This document shows, piece after piece, positions 25,372-35,127 of a DNA stretch of 64,000 bases (position 1 is the stretch's first letter; every line of letters begins with the position of its first letter). Made by a program: the position numbers and the translations under genes. The stretch is from Opitutia bacterium (GTDB taxonomy: Bacteria; Verrucomicrobiota; Verrucomicrobiia; Opitutales; UBA953), in the NCBI GenBank assembly GCA_947470855.1, contig CANIUQ010000003.1:1-64000 (forward strand), given 5' to 3'. Under the pieces are notes generated by a model, which did not search any database, was not told where the DNA came from, and was given only the letters and a program-made list of their open reading frames with translations.

Positions 25372-26907
25372 ATGTCTCGTTCGTTTTACATCACCACGGC
25401 TATCGATTATGCCAATGGAGCACCCCACCTCGGACATGCTTACGAAAAAGTATTATCCGATGTTATTGCACGTCATCATCGAATGCTCGGAGAGAAGGTT
25501 CATTTTTTAACTGGTTTAGATGAACACGGCCAAAAAGTTCAACAAACCGCGCAGAAGCTGAAGGTGGAGCCACAGCAGTTTGTCGATGGCATTGCCGTCA
25601 TCTTTCAAGAGATGTTAAAAAATCTTCAGATTTCGAATGATGATTACATTCGCACGACTCAACCTCGCCACCAAAAAGTCGTCCAAGATTTTCTGCAAAA
25701 ACTTTACGATCAGGGGTTGATTTATTTAGGGAAAAAAACCGATTGGTATTCTACCCGTCAGGAGCAGTTTTTGACTGATAAGGATCGGGATGAAAATGGT
25801 AACTGGCCTGAAATTTATGGTGAAGTAACACAAACCACGGAGGAGAATTATTATTTCAAGCTCTCCCAGTTTCAGCCTTGGCTGATTGAGCACATTCAAT
25901 CGCATCCCGATTTCATCAATCCGTCTTTTCGACGTAAGCAGGTTTTAGAGTTCCTCAAAGAACCTCTGAACGACCTTTGTATTTCTCGTCCGAAGTCACG
26001 TCTAACCTGGGGCATTGAACTACCTTTTGATCGCCAATTTGTTACTTACGTCTGGTTTGATGCGCTGACCAACTACTACTCCGCCGTCGTCGAAAAAGGC
26101 TTATGGCCGGCGGATATTCACGTTATTGGAAAGGACATCTTATCTCCTCCGCATGCGGTTTATTGGCCTTGTATGCTGAAAGCCCTTGGCATTGAACCGC
26201 CCAAGCAACTTTTGGTTCACGGGTGGTGGACAATTAACAGTCAAAAAGCCTCAAAGAGTGCGGGGAATGCTGCCGACACTTTAGCTTTAGCTAAACTTTA
26301 TGGTACCGATGCTTTTCGTTACTATCTCAGTCGCGAGATGGTGGTCGGGCAAGATGCTGACTTCTCTGAGAAAGTTTTTGCTGATAAGTATAAAGCCGAT
26401 CTTAGTCATAATTTAGGAAATCTCGTCAATCGATTGCTCACGATGGTGGGTCGTCATTATCAAGGCACCGTTCCAGCTCCTGCTGCCGATGAGGAGAGCG
26501 AAAAATCTTTGCGTCAATTGTGGATGCAGACCGAGAAAAAATATTTAGCCTCTTTTGCTGAGTGTCAGATTAGCCATGCCTTGGAAGCCTTGTGGGTGTT
26601 TATCAGTGCGATGAATGCCTACATTGAAAACCGGGCGCCTTGGAAATTAGCCAAGTCGACTGATCCTTTGGATAAAGCTCGATTGGATTCTTGTTTAGCA
26701 CTTGTTGCTGAGGGGTTGCGCTTGGTTTCGATTGTTTTAACCCCCGTTTTACCGGAAACCTGTGCTAAACTTCAGAGCACATTGGGCTTGGACTCGCCTA
26801 GGCTTTATGAGGGTCAGTTATCGTGGAGCCAGCGTTGCACAGGCTTAAAAGTAGCAGAAAAGTGTATTTTATTCCCTCCCATTGAGACGGTGGCTGAATC
26901 TCCTTAG
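25372..26907 (+). CDS. metG: Methionyl-tRNA synthetase
   Basis: 511-residue class I synthetase. HIGH-type motif H19-L-G-H22; KMSKS-type loop is K292-A-S-K-S296, with Ala in place of Met. The connective region reads DWYSTRQEQFLTDKD without cysteines, so it is the zinc-free type. The C-terminal anticodon-binding helices include NRAPWKLAKS. The length lacks the EMAP/Trbp111 dimerisation domain. It charges initiator and elongator tRNA-Met. It precedes an isochorismate synthase gene by 42 bases. Confidence 0.95.
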   Translation: MSRSFYITTAIDYANGAPHLGHAYEKVLSDVIARHHRMLGEKVHFLTGLDEHGQKVQQTAQKLKVEPQQFVDGIAVIFQEMLKNLQISNDDYIRTTQPRHQKVVQDFLQKLYDQGLIYLGKKTDWYSTRQEQFLTDKDRDENGNWPEIYGEVTQTTEENYYFKLSQFQPWLIEHIQSHPDFINPSFRRKQVLEFLKEPLNDLCISRPKSRLTWGIELPFDRQFVTYVWFDALTNYYSAVVEKGLWPADIHVIGKDILSPPHAVYWPCMLKALGIEPPKQLLVHGWWTINSQKASKSAGNAADTLALAKLYGTDAFRYYLSREMVVGQDADFSEKVFADKYKADLSHNLGNLVNRLLTMVGRHYQGTVPAPAADEESEKSLRQLWMQTEKKYLASFAECQISHALEALWVFISAMNAYIENRAPWKLAKSTDPLDKARLDSCLALVAEGLRLVSIVLTPVLPETCAKLQSTLGLDSPRLYEGQLSWSQRCTGLKVAEKCILFPPIETVAESP

Positions 26908-26949
26908 ACGTGGTTAGACAAATCACGGTTTTCTGTTTCACTTTCTTTT

Positions 26950-28290
26950 GTGCAACCCTCCGCCACGGATCAGCTACTGTCCCAGTTGCAGGACGCCGAA
27001 AAGCGGGCTGCGGGTAACGGTTTTGTCAGTTGCTCATTGCTTGTACCTGAACTCGATCCTTTAGCCGTTTTAGAGACCTTGAATGAGTCGGCCCCTCGAG
27101 CTTATTTTGAAAATCCTTCTCGTCGTCGTGCCAGTGCTGCGGGAAGTCCTTTGGTGCAATGGCGTGGTCGCGGTAAACAGCGCTTCCTTGAAGCCGACTT
27201 GTGGTTAAAAAAACTAAACGCATCGCTGATTTCTGTGGGTCGAAAACCACGTATCCTTGCGAGTTTCCCCTTTTATCCCAGCGAGCCTGATTTTGGAAGT
27301 GACTCATGTCTCTTCCTGCCGTCTTGGCAGGTTATCACGGAGGAAGGCGTGACCACGGTCATCTTATGTGAACCGGCCACTGCAGGTTGTGCGGAAAGAT
27401 TGTTGACCCGTTTGTATTCCTTTAAGCATTTCCACTATCGCCTGACCGAGACTAGTCCACGTGCTCAATCCCCTACTGTTTTGAGTGAAGTCGGCGGTGC
27501 GTGGTTCCCTTCGGCCGTCAAACGTGCGACGGAACTTATTCGCGAAGGTGCTTTCGAAAAAATTGTTTTATGTCGGGCATTTGATTGGCGACGCTCGGAG
27601 CCCTTTAATGTTTTTGGTACGTTACACCGTTTGCGTTTGGCCAATCCTAATTGTCACAGTTTTTTGATGGACGAAGATGATGGGGCGTTATTGGGAGCAA
27701 CCCCTGAGACCTTGCTCTTTTTATTGAATGGGGAGATTCGTACGGAAGCAGTGGCTGGTACGACCAAGCGAGGTGAATCCGCTTCCGAGGATGCTCGTTT
27801 GGCTGAAGCATTATTGTCTAGCGAGAAAGACCAACGTGAGCACCAAGCCGTTACCGCCTCCATCTTGCGTCGTTTGAGTATGGTCGGCGTTTTAGCGGCA
27901 ACGAAGCGACCTCCCGAACTTTTACGTTTAGGGAATGTGATGCATATACGTACTCCGATTGTGGGAGCCATGTCAGCGGATCGACGGTTTTTAGAGATTG
28001 CTGGTGAATTACATCCCACCCCTGCTGTTGGTGGTAAACCACGAGATACTGCCCTACCCTTTATTCCAGGATTTGAACCACATTTGCGCGGTCTTTATAC
28101 GGGTGCCGTTGGCTGGATTGAGTCGGGCGGTGATTCGGGTCGGCTTTATGTCGCATTACGTTGTGCGAAAATCAATGGAAACACGGCACGAGTTTTTGCA
28201 GGAGCAGGTATTGTTGAAGGATCGGACCCAGCCTCGGAGACCATGGAGACTGAAATGAAGCTTCGCACAATCCTCGAAGCCTTGGTTTAA
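26950..28290 (+). CDS. Isochorismate synthase (MenF/EntC/DhbC type)
   Basis: 446 residues from a GTG start. The chorismate-binding domain occupies the C-terminal two thirds, with ATPETLLFLLNGEIRTEA, then AGTTKRG, ELHPTPAVGG and GLYTGAVGW, and ends AGAGIVEGSDPASETMETE, the metal- and chorismate-binding signatures of isochorismate synthases rather than anthranilate synthase. It makes isochorismate for menaquinone (MenF) or a siderophore. No other men or siderophore genes are nearby, so menaquinone is the simpler guess. It ends one base before dtd. Confidence 0.9.
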   Translation: MQPSATDQLLSQLQDAEKRAAGNGFVSCSLLVPELDPLAVLETLNESAPRAYFENPSRRRASAAGSPLVQWRGRGKQRFLEADLWLKKLNASLISVGRKPRILASFPFYPSEPDFGSDSCLFLPSWQVITEEGVTTVILCEPATAGCAERLLTRLYSFKHFHYRLTETSPRAQSPTVLSEVGGAWFPSAVKRATELIREGAFEKIVLCRAFDWRRSEPFNVFGTLHRLRLANPNCHSFLMDEDDGALLGATPETLLFLLNGEIRTEAVAGTTKRGESASEDARLAEALLSSEKDQREHQAVTASILRRLSMVGVLAATKRPPELLRLGNVMHIRTPIVGAMSADRRFLEIAGELHPTPAVGGKPRDTALPFIPGFEPHLRGLYTGAVGWIESGGDSGRLYVALRCAKINGNTARVFAGAGIVEGSDPASETMETEMKLRTILEALV

Positions 28291-28291
28291 G

Positions 28292-28729
28292 ATGAAAGTT
28301 GTTTTACAGCGAGTTCGTTCGGCCTCGGTTTCAGTGAACAATCAAGTCGTTGGGGAAATTCGGCGTGGCTATCTTTTACTGGTTGGAATTGCACAGGGAG
28401 ACACCGAAGAACAGGTGAAACGAATGTCTCAGCAAATCATCAAAGCCCGACTGTTTTCCGATGCAGATGGCAAAATGCAGTCGAGCATTGTGGATATTAG
28501 TGGCGAGATTTTGGTGGTGAGTCAGTTTACTTTATTGGCTGATTTTGCGAAAGGCAATCGCCCCTCCTTTCATCAAGCTGCTAGACCTGAAATTGCCCAG
28601 CCACTCTGCGATTACTTCGTTGACCAATTGACTCAAACCCTTGGTCGAAAAATCCCTACGGGTGTTTTTGGTGCCGATATGCAAGTAGAACTCATGAATG
28701 ATGGCCCCGTGACCATTGTTTTTGAATAA
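28292..28729 (+). CDS. dtd: D-aminoacyl-tRNA deacylase
   Basis: 145 residues, normal for DTD. Opens MKVVLQRVRSASVSV. Contains the catalytic block VVSQFTLLAD with the active-site Thr, and the conserved NDGPVTIVFE terminus (the Gly-cisPro motif region). It hydrolyses D-amino acids, and glycine mischarged on tRNA-Ala, from tRNA. Placement in a metG-containing run fits a translation quality role. It abuts the isochorismate synthase gene. Confidence 0.97.
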   Translation: MKVVLQRVRSASVSVNNQVVGEIRRGYLLLVGIAQGDTEEQVKRMSQQIIKARLFSDADGKMQSSIVDISGEILVVSQFTLLADFAKGNRPSFHQAARPEIAQPLCDYFVDQLTQTLGRKIPTGVFGADMQVELMNDGPVTIVFE

Positions 28730-28771
28730 ATTTTCTTTGCCACAGAAAGACTCTTCCCTTGAAGATGTGTT

Positions 28772-29530
28772 ATGCTTTCTGTCCGCATTATTCCCTGCCT
28801 TGATGTGCATGACGGACGAGTTGTGAAAGGTGTAAAGTTTCAAGAGTTACGCGATGCTGGGGATCCCGTGGTCGTTGCTGCGGCTTACGAAGCTCAGGGA
28901 GCCGATGAATTGGTATTTTTAGATATTACGGCTTCGAGCGATGGGCGAAAAACCATGGTTGATGTCGTCGAACGTACCGCGGATCAGGTTTTTATGCCTT
29001 TAACCGTTGGAGGTGGATTACGATCGATTGAAGATATACGAACCATGCTGAATGCAGGGGCGGATAAAGTTTCCTTGAACACCTCAGCGGTGAAGAATCC
29101 CGAGTTAGTTTTAGAGGCTGCGCGCAAATTTGGTAGCCAATGTATTGTGGTGGCGATTGATGCGAAGCGTGTTGCTCCTGGGAAGTGGGAGGTTTTCACC
29201 CATGGCGGTCGAAATCCCACTGGACTCGATGTGGTTACCTGGGCTCGTCAGATGCAGAGTTATGGTGCCGGCGAAATCTTGCTAACGAGCATGGATTGCG
29301 ATGGGACGGCCGCAGGCTACGATGTTCCCCTTTGTCGAGCCGTGGCGGAGGCGGTTGAGTTGCCCGTTATTGCTTCAGGCGGAGCAGGCAAACTTGAGCA
29401 TTTGGCTGAGGTGCTAAAAGAGGGCTTAGCCAGCGCCGTTTTAGCTGCCAGTATCTTTCACTTCGGCACCTTTACCGTGCGACAAGCCAAAGAGCATCTC
29501 AAGTCTGCTGGTTTACCCGTGAGGCTCTAG
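28772..29530 (+). CDS. hisF: Imidazole glycerol phosphate synthase subunit HisF
   Basis: 252-residue TIM barrel that makes imidazole glycerol phosphate and AICAR in histidine synthesis, using ammonia from HisH. The catalytic Asp residues lie in IIPCLDV (Asp11) and VAIDAKR. Phosphate-binding loops are VGGGLRS and [10 protein letters not shown]. No hisH or hisA is adjacent, while hisC is 6 kb away, so the pathway genes are scattered. Its stop shares CTAG (29527-29530) with the convergent CNNM gene. Confidence 0.97.
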   Translation: MLSVRIIPCLDVHDGRVVKGVKFQELRDAGDPVVVAAAYEAQGADELVFLDITASSDGRKTMVDVVERTADQVFMPLTVGGGLRSIEDIRTMLNAGADKVSLNTSAVKNPELVLEAARKFGSQCIVVAIDAKRVAPGKWEVFTHGGRNPTGLDVVTWARQMQSYGAGEILLTSMDCDGTAAGYDVPLCRAVAEAVELPVIASGGAGKLEHLAEVLKEGLASAVLAASIFHFGTFTVRQAKEHLKSAGLPVRL

Positions 29531-30849
29531 AGACTGTTGGTACGATTGCTAGCTTTGGGCATAACGAGGATTTTATCCAAGCGATGACCATCCATGTCTG
29601 CTACCTCGAAGATATATCCGAGTGCTTCGATGCAATCGCCTTCGCAGGGAATGCGACCGAGTGAGCGCATGATAAATCCAGAAATCGTTGTAAAACGTCC
29701 GGTACCCTCTCCGGGGAATTTTCCAGTGATACCTGTCGCTTCTCGGAAATCATCAAGAGTGATAATCGCATCGACCATCCAACTACCATCTTCTCGTCGT
29801 CGAACTGGCTTGGGTTGAGCAATGGGAGAACCCTCGGTAGGCAGTTCACCGACGACGGCTTCAAGGACGTCGTTCAGTGAAACCACTCCACGAACGTGTC
29901 CAAAGTCATCCAGCACGAGTGCGAGGTGAATTTTTTCTTTGCGGAATCGTTCGAGTAACTGTGTGCCTGTGGTTTGGCGCGAGACTGTGGGTGATTCCGT
30001 TATCAAATCCTTAATTTGAGCTGTTCCAGTTAATGAGAGATTAGCCCAAAGACGTTTAACGGAGACAACCCCGAGTGGGCGATCTGGAGTTCCGCGAAAG
30101 ACGGGAAACCATGTGTGACCCGAGGCAACGATTTTTCGCCAATTGATTTCTTCGGGATCGTCCAGATTAAGCCAAACAACTCGATTACTGGGAGTCATGA
30201 GTTGTTCAGCTGTAATTTGGTCCATGGAAAGTGCACCATGTACCATGCGGTGTTCAGAGGCATGCAAAACTCCTGAGGCCATGCCTTGATCCACCATCAT
30301 TCGAATTTCATCTTCCGAGGTTATGTCTTCTCGGGTTCGAGTGATGCCAAAAATTTTGAGCACTAAATTCGCTGCACCACTCAGAGCACCTACTAAAGGA
30401 GAGGCCACCCAGGCCATGAAAGCCATGGGACGCGAAAGCACAGTGGCAATTGATTCCGGATTTGATAGCCCTATTTTTTTTGGGACAATTTCAGCGCAGA
30501 TAATGGTGAGGGAACCAATAAAAAATGAGACGCAAGCCCGTGCTACGCCTTCGGCGTTTTTGGCAATAAACTCGCTAGGAAACTTTTGTAGGTAGGGTGC
30601 AAGGAATTCCGCGAGAGGTTGACCGCCAAAGGTTGCGGCTAAAATAGCACCAAAGGTTAGACCCACTTGAACCGTGGAAAGGAATTTCGTCGGATTGGCG
30701 AGGAGTTCGAGAGCCTTCTGAGCTCCTTTGCTGCCATTCTCGGCTAACTTAAAGAGACGACGCCGATTGGACGATACCAGTGACATCTCCGAGAGTTCGA
30801 AGAATCCAATGGTTAACCAGCAGGAGATAATAATAATGACAATTTCCAC
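29527..30849 (-). CDS. CNNM/CBS-domain membrane protein (HlyC/CorC family)
   Basis: 440 residues from a GTG start. Three to four N-terminal membrane helices form the CNNM/DUF21 domain, with [17 protein letters not shown] and EIVPKKIG, the family hallmark. A tandem CBS pair (about 195-320, with [16 protein letters not shown]) and a C-terminal CorC_HlyC domain (about 345-425) follow. Family members are implicated in magnesium or cobalt efflux and membrane ion homeostasis; the old name haemolysin is misleading. It is convergent with hisF (4-base overlap) and divergent from nadB. Confidence 0.92.
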   Translation of the reverse strand: MEIVIIIISCWLTIGFFELSEMSLVSSNRRRLFKLAENGSKGAQKALELLANPTKFLSTVQVGLTFGAILAATFGGQPLAEFLAPYLQKFPSEFIAKNAEGVARACVSFFIGSLTIICAEIVPKKIGLSNPESIATVLSRPMAFMAWVASPLVGALSGAANLVLKIFGITRTREDITSEDEIRMMVDQGMASGVLHASEHRMVHGALSMDQITAEQLMTPSNRVVWLNLDDPEEINWRKIVASGHTWFPVFRGTPDRPLGVVSVKRLWANLSLTGTAQIKDLITESPTVSRQTTGTQLLERFRKEKIHLALVLDDFGHVRGVVSLNDVLEAVVGELPTEGSPIAQPKPVRRREDGSWMVDAIITLDDFREATGITGKFPGEGTGRFTTISGFIMRSLGRIPCEGDCIEALGYIFEVADMDGHRLDKILVMPKASNRTNSL

Positions 30850-30929
30850 GTTAAAGAATTGAAAAGGACCTCATTCTTTCAGTCAAATCCGCTTGTTGCC
30901 AAGCCGTCAGTTCTCTAAGGTTTCATGGA

Positions 30930-32537
30930 ATGGCGACGCATTTTGACGCAATCATTGTGGGAAGTGGTATTGGTGGGCTTAGTTTTGCCCTGAATTTGGC
31001 CAATCGCGGTCATTCCGTTGCCATTGTCACCAAAAAGACGAGTACGGAGTCGAATACCAACTGGGCACAAGGTGGCATTGCCTGTGTGACGAGTGGAACC
31101 GACAATTTTCAAAGTCATATTCAAGATACTCTGAGTGCCGGAGATGGTCTTTGTGAAATGGATGTCGTGAAACACATTGTTGAGTCGGGTCCTGCTCGCG
31201 TCGCTGAGTTAATCCAATGGGGTGTGAAATTTGAAAATGGTCCTGATGGGAAACCTGATCTCGGTCGCGAAGGCGGTCACTCGCAACGTCGTATCTTACA
31301 CGCTCGCGACATGACAGGTCGGGCTATCGAGTCTGCTCTTATCCGTGCCGTTAGTGCCCAACCCAAAGTTAAAATTCTCGAGTATCATTTTGCCATTGAT
31401 GTTATTACGCGGGCTAAAATGGGTTTACGCCCAGCGCATGCCCAAGAAAATCGGGTGGTTGGGATTCATGTCCTGAATATCAAGGCTGGTCGGGTGGAAA
31501 CCTTTTCTGCCTGTTCGGTGGTTTTGGCGACAGGTGGTTTAGGTCAGGTTTATCAATTTACCACCAACCCTGACATTGCGACTGGCGATGGAATTGCAAT
31601 AGCCTATCGCGCAGGTGCTGAAGTAAGAGATATGGAAATGGTGCAGTTTCACCCCACCGCATTAAAATCTCCCGATGGTGGCAGAGCGCTTATTTCCGAG
31701 GCCGTGCGTGGCGAAGGCGCCATTTTAAAAGATCTGAATGGCCGGCCCTTCATGAAAGATTTTCATCCGCTCGGTGACCTTGCGCCGCGTGATATTGTTG
31801 CGCGATCGATTGACTCAGTCATGAAGAGAGATGGTTCACCGCATGTTTTATTGGATGCGACCCAAGTTGCAAAAGGTCATCTGGCAGAGCGTTTCCCCCA
31901 TATTTATCAGACCTGTAAACAAGCTGGTTTTGATTTAACTCAGGAACCTATCCCTGTCGTTCCGGCAGCGCATTATCTCTGTGGTGGGGTGAAGACCGAT
32001 TTACATGGTCAAACCAGTTTACCAGGTCTTTTTGCTGTCGGTGAAGTCGCTAGCACTGGTTTGCATGGAGCCAATCGCCTGGCTTCAAACTCTTTACTCG
32101 AGGCTGTCGTTTTAGCCCACGATGGTGCCCAAGCTGCCGATGATTGGATTAAAAAGCATGCGGGACCTAATGGCCGCCTTCCCTCTTGGATTGACGGCTC
32201 GGTCGGTGATCCCGATGAGCGCGTTGTGTTAACACATAATTGGGATGAACTTCGCAGAACCATGTGGGATTATGTGGGTATTGTCCGTTCAACCAAACGC
32301 CTGCGTCGTGCGAAGACCCGGGTTAAAACCCTAGCCGATGAAGTCAGCGAATACTATTGGAATTTCCGCGTTGAGCCACGCCTTCTCGAATTGCGTAACT
32401 TGATTCAAGTAGCTGAACTCATTATCGACTGTGCGCTACAGCGACAAGAGAGTCGTGGTTTGCATTATACTTTAGACTATCCTCAAAAAAATTCTGTGTC
32501 CTTGCACACCTCCGTGGTGAGTTCCCTAGGAAAATAG
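30930..32537 (+). CDS. nadB: L-aspartate oxidase NadB
   Basis: 535-residue flavoprotein that oxidises aspartate to iminoaspartate, the first step of de novo NAD synthesis. FAD-binding GSGIGGLSFALNLA near the N-terminus; STNWAQGGIA and GGHSQRRILHARD substrate regions; VPAAHYLCGG and GLHGANRLASNSLLE, which separate it from succinate dehydrogenase. nadA and nadC are not nearby. It is followed after four bases by panE, probably in one transcript. Confidence 0.97.
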   Translation: MATHFDAIIVGSGIGGLSFALNLANRGHSVAIVTKKTSTESNTNWAQGGIACVTSGTDNFQSHIQDTLSAGDGLCEMDVVKHIVESGPARVAELIQWGVKFENGPDGKPDLGREGGHSQRRILHARDMTGRAIESALIRAVSAQPKVKILEYHFAIDVITRAKMGLRPAHAQENRVVGIHVLNIKAGRVETFSACSVVLATGGLGQVYQFTTNPDIATGDGIAIAYRAGAEVRDMEMVQFHPTALKSPDGGRALISEAVRGEGAILKDLNGRPFMKDFHPLGDLAPRDIVARSIDSVMKRDGSPHVLLDATQVAKGHLAERFPHIYQTCKQAGFDLTQEPIPVVPAAHYLCGGVKTDLHGQTSLPGLFAVGEVASTGLHGANRLASNSLLEAVVLAHDGAQAADDWIKKHAGPNGRLPSWIDGSVGDPDERVVLTHNWDELRRTMWDYVGIVRSTKRLRRAKTRVKTLADEVSEYYWNFRVEPRLLELRNLIQVAELIIDCALQRQESRGLHYTLDYPQKNSVSLHTSVVSSLGK

Positions 32538-32541
32538 CTCA

Positions 32542-33456
32542 ATGAAAATTGTTGTTGTCGGCACTGGTGCAGTGGGTGGTTGGTATGCTGGGTTATTGGC
32601 ACTCGCTGGTCACGAAGTTCATGCCGTTACGCCCAGTGATTGTCGAGTCATTCAAGAACGTGGTTTAATCCTGAGGGATCGACAAACGGAGCGCATAGTA
32701 AGGCTCTCCTCGGCTACAGCGCAGCCACAACCTGTGCGGGGTTGTGATTTGATTATCGTCGCAGCCAAATCGACCGCTAATGACAGCTTACCCCAGTTGA
32801 TTAAGCCTTTACTCGAGTCGCACACCCTTCTCTTAACCCTGCAAAACGGAATGGGAAACGTGGAGGCCTTTCTTCCGATTATTCCTGCAGATCGTTTGGT
32901 TGCTGGACTTTGTTTCGTTTGTATCAATCGCCTTTCTCCAGGGGTAATCGAAAATACATTATCTGGTTATATTCGTATGGCAGCGGCTCGAGGCTCAAAA
33001 AACGCTGCTGTAAAAACGGTTGTAGACTTGTTTTCGCAAGCAGGTGTTGAGGTCAAAGCGGAGGATTCACTGAACGGAATTTTATGGAAAAAACTGTGTT
33101 GGAATATTCCGTTTAATGGTTTGGCGATTGCGGCGGGCGGATTGACCACGGATAAAATTCTGAAAGACCCATTGTTAAAAGCCCGAGCCAGAAAGTTGAT
33201 GATTGAAGTGCAGACTGCGGCAAAACTCGATGGCGTGCCCTTTACTGACGAGCATTTGGATCGTCAATTTACCGTAACCGAAGGTATGGGTCCCTATCGC
33301 CCATCGAGTCTGATTGATTACGAGCAAGGTCGTGCCGTCGAAGTCGAAGCCCTTTGGGGTGAGCCTTGGCGGCGAGGTCAGGCGGTTGGTGCAGCTATGC
33401 CAGAATTGGCCAAACTCAAAAGTGAAATCGAGCAACGCCTCAAGACCCGGGGGTAA
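32542..33456 (+). CDS. panE: 2-dehydropantoate 2-reductase PanE/ApbA
   Basis: 304 residues. N-terminal Rossmann fold with VVGTGAVGGWYAG; QNGMGN loop (about residues 107-112) binding the nucleotide; catalytic Lys in ILWKKLCWNIPFNGL; helical C-terminal domain. It reduces ketopantoate to pantoate with NADPH for coenzyme A synthesis. panD, another pantothenate gene, is 15 kb away in this window. Some ApbA-family members act on other 2-ketoacids, so the substrate is inferred. Confidence 0.9.
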   Translation: MKIVVVGTGAVGGWYAGLLALAGHEVHAVTPSDCRVIQERGLILRDRQTERIVRLSSATAQPQPVRGCDLIIVAAKSTANDSLPQLIKPLLESHTLLLTLQNGMGNVEAFLPIIPADRLVAGLCFVCINRLSPGVIENTLSGYIRMAAARGSKNAAVKTVVDLFSQAGVEVKAEDSLNGILWKKLCWNIPFNGLAIAAGGLTTDKILKDPLLKARARKLMIEVQTAAKLDGVPFTDEHLDRQFTVTEGMGPYRPSSLIDYEQGRAVEVEALWGEPWRRGQAVGAAMPELAKLKSEIEQRLKTRG

Positions 33457-33464
33457 ACGTGTTA

Positions 33465-33920
33465 TTACTGGGAAGCGCTCGCCGCTGCTGGTAGATGATG
33501 TAGAATAGAAATGACCTCTGCGTTCGTCCGAGCAATCGTCCAGAATGATGCTGGAATGGCTGGACCCGAACTTCCTGAAAATACTTTTCTACCGTTGGCA
33601 TCAAAAACACTAATCGAAAGCGACATGATTGTTTCGGATCCGTTGGGAGGCTGAATTTGCCAAGAAGAACGAACAAAGCCTTGTGCTTTGGCTTTATCAC
33701 TAACCACGATAAAACCGTGAATGGCGAATTCCTCGGATACTGCCTCTGCTAAGTTATTAGAAAGAGAGTTGGCGGCCGCACAATCGGTCAGACGGGGGTT
33801 TTCGATGTAGACTTTGCGAAAGGATAAACCTGGAGAATGGTCGGCTCCACTTTCACAACCAACAAGAACCATCGACAATAACAATAGTCGCAACGAAAGG
33901 CATCCGTTTCGCGTAAACAT
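33465..33920 (-). CDS. Small putative lipoprotein
   Basis: 151 residues from ATG 33920. The signal peptide LRLLLLSMVLVGC carries a lipobox with lipidated Cys at residue 22. The mature part (about 130 residues) has strands and helices with SLSNNLAEAVSEEF and GFVRSSWQIQ; the fold resembles outer-membrane-assembly or CsgG-like accessory lipoproteins only vaguely and no family is claimed. A longer reading to 34082 would bury the signal peptide, so it is rejected. It lies eight bases beyond panE, convergent, and divergent from the HAD-DUF721 gene. Confidence 0.65.
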   Translation of the reverse strand: MFTRNGCLSLRLLLLSMVLVGCESGADHSPGLSFRKVYIENPRLTDCAAANSLSNNLAEAVSEEFAIHGFIVVSDKAKAQGFVRSSWQIQPPNGSETIMSLSISVFDANGRKVFSGSSGPAIPASFWTIARTNAEVISILHHLPAAASASQ

Positions 33921-34071
33921 GGGCACTAGGGGTAATAGAAAATTAGCGATAAACCTTCTGATAGAAAGCCAAAAAATACCCGTTAATTGCAATAAATTGT
34001 AAATAGACCTGTAAACCAATGTCTCCTTTAGTCGGCTTGCAGGTTTATCTCTGGCGTATCTAATCCATCGG

Positions 34072-35127
34072 ATGCCCGTCATTCAAGCAGTCACCTTCGA
34101 TTTAGCGGGAACGATTCTTTTTCCTCACCCTTCCGTGGGTGAAGTTTATGCCAATTGTGCGGCCAAGGTGGGTGTTCGGGTTGAGCCAAAGATTCTCAAC
34201 CAAAACTTTCTCACTGCCTATTCTGGAACCAAGAAACAGAAATCAGCCGAACACTTTTGGCGCGAAGTGGTATATCGCACTTTTGGAGCGGACTTACCTA
34301 ATGATAAAGCAGAGGCGGTTTTCCGGGAATGTTGGCAGGCTTTTGCTGACGAGAAAGCGTGGCGTTTAGCTTCGGGAGTTAAGCAAACCATCACTGCTTT
34401 AAAATTTTTGGGACTTAAAGTAGCGATTCTTTCCAATGCAGACGCTCGTATGCATAAAGTCTTACAGGGCAAAGGACTCAGTCAGGTTTTAGATGGCGTA
34501 TATCTCTCAACCGAAATCGGCTTTGATAAACCTGATGCCAAAGTTTTTCATGCTGTGGCAAAGTCACTCAGTATACCCATTCGCTCTTTGGTTCATGTTG
34601 GAGATAGCCCTCAAGAGGATGGCGAGGGGGCACGTGATGCTGGTGCCATGGGCTTGATTGTGGGCGGCAGGCATGCACCAGAACGGTGTCTTAGAGCTGA
34701 AAAAATTTGGGAAGTTCCTTATGTTTTGCGTGCGGTCATGACTGATGGCATGCGTCAGGGTAAATTTTCCCGCACCGTCCAAAATCTTTTAGCTAACCTT
34801 AGAGGTTTGCCGGAGGATCGTGGACGCTCGACCGACCGACAACTGAAGTCGCTAGATGAAGCGGTCGGCGATGCTTTACAAAAATGGCGTATTGATAAAC
34901 CTGTTCCTGAGGATGCGATTGTCGCACATTGGCATCAATTACTGCCTAGCAAACTTGCTAAACTGTGTGCCCCTCTCCGGCTCAAAGACGACGGTCGTCT
35001 CATGATTCAGTGTGAGAGTAATGTGGTGAAATCCGAGGTGCGTTTTCACGAAAAAGCTCTGCTGGCGAAGATTCGCCAACTCCCCGGTTGTCAGGTTGTC
35101 AAAGGCCTGCTCTTTACGAGTTCTTAA
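34072..35127 (+). CDS. HAD-like (REG-2/HDHD3-type) protein fused to a DUF721/DciA-like domain
   Basis: 351 residues in two parts. Residues 1-225 are a HAD subfamily IA fold: motif I is FDLAGT (nucleophile Asp10, but Ala12 where the general-acid Asp normally sits, as in REG-2/HDHD3 proteins), motif II ILSNAD, a KPD Lys motif, and HVGDSPQED. Residues about 250-350 match DUF721/DciA: IVAHWHQLLPSKLAKLCAPL, then a DDGRLMIQCESNVVKSEVRF strand-helix unit and a C-terminal strand. DciA loads the replicative helicase DnaB in most bacteria. No stop or frame change separates the parts. An in-frame ATG at 34750 could also give a separate DciA-like product. TCTAAT lies seven bases before the start. Confidence 0.78.
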   Translation: MPVIQAVTFDLAGTILFPHPSVGEVYANCAAKVGVRVEPKILNQNFLTAYSGTKKQKSAEHFWREVVYRTFGADLPNDKAEAVFRECWQAFADEKAWRLASGVKQTITALKFLGLKVAILSNADARMHKVLQGKGLSQVLDGVYLSTEIGFDKPDAKVFHAVAKSLSIPIRSLVHVGDSPQEDGEGARDAGAMGLIVGGRHAPERCLRAEKIWEVPYVLRAVMTDGMRQGKFSRTVQNLLANLRGLPEDRGRSTDRQLKSLDEAVGDALQKWRIDKPVPEDAIVAHWHQLLPSKLAKLCAPLRLKDDGRLMIQCESNVVKSEVRFHEKALLAKIRQLPGCQVVKGLLFTSS

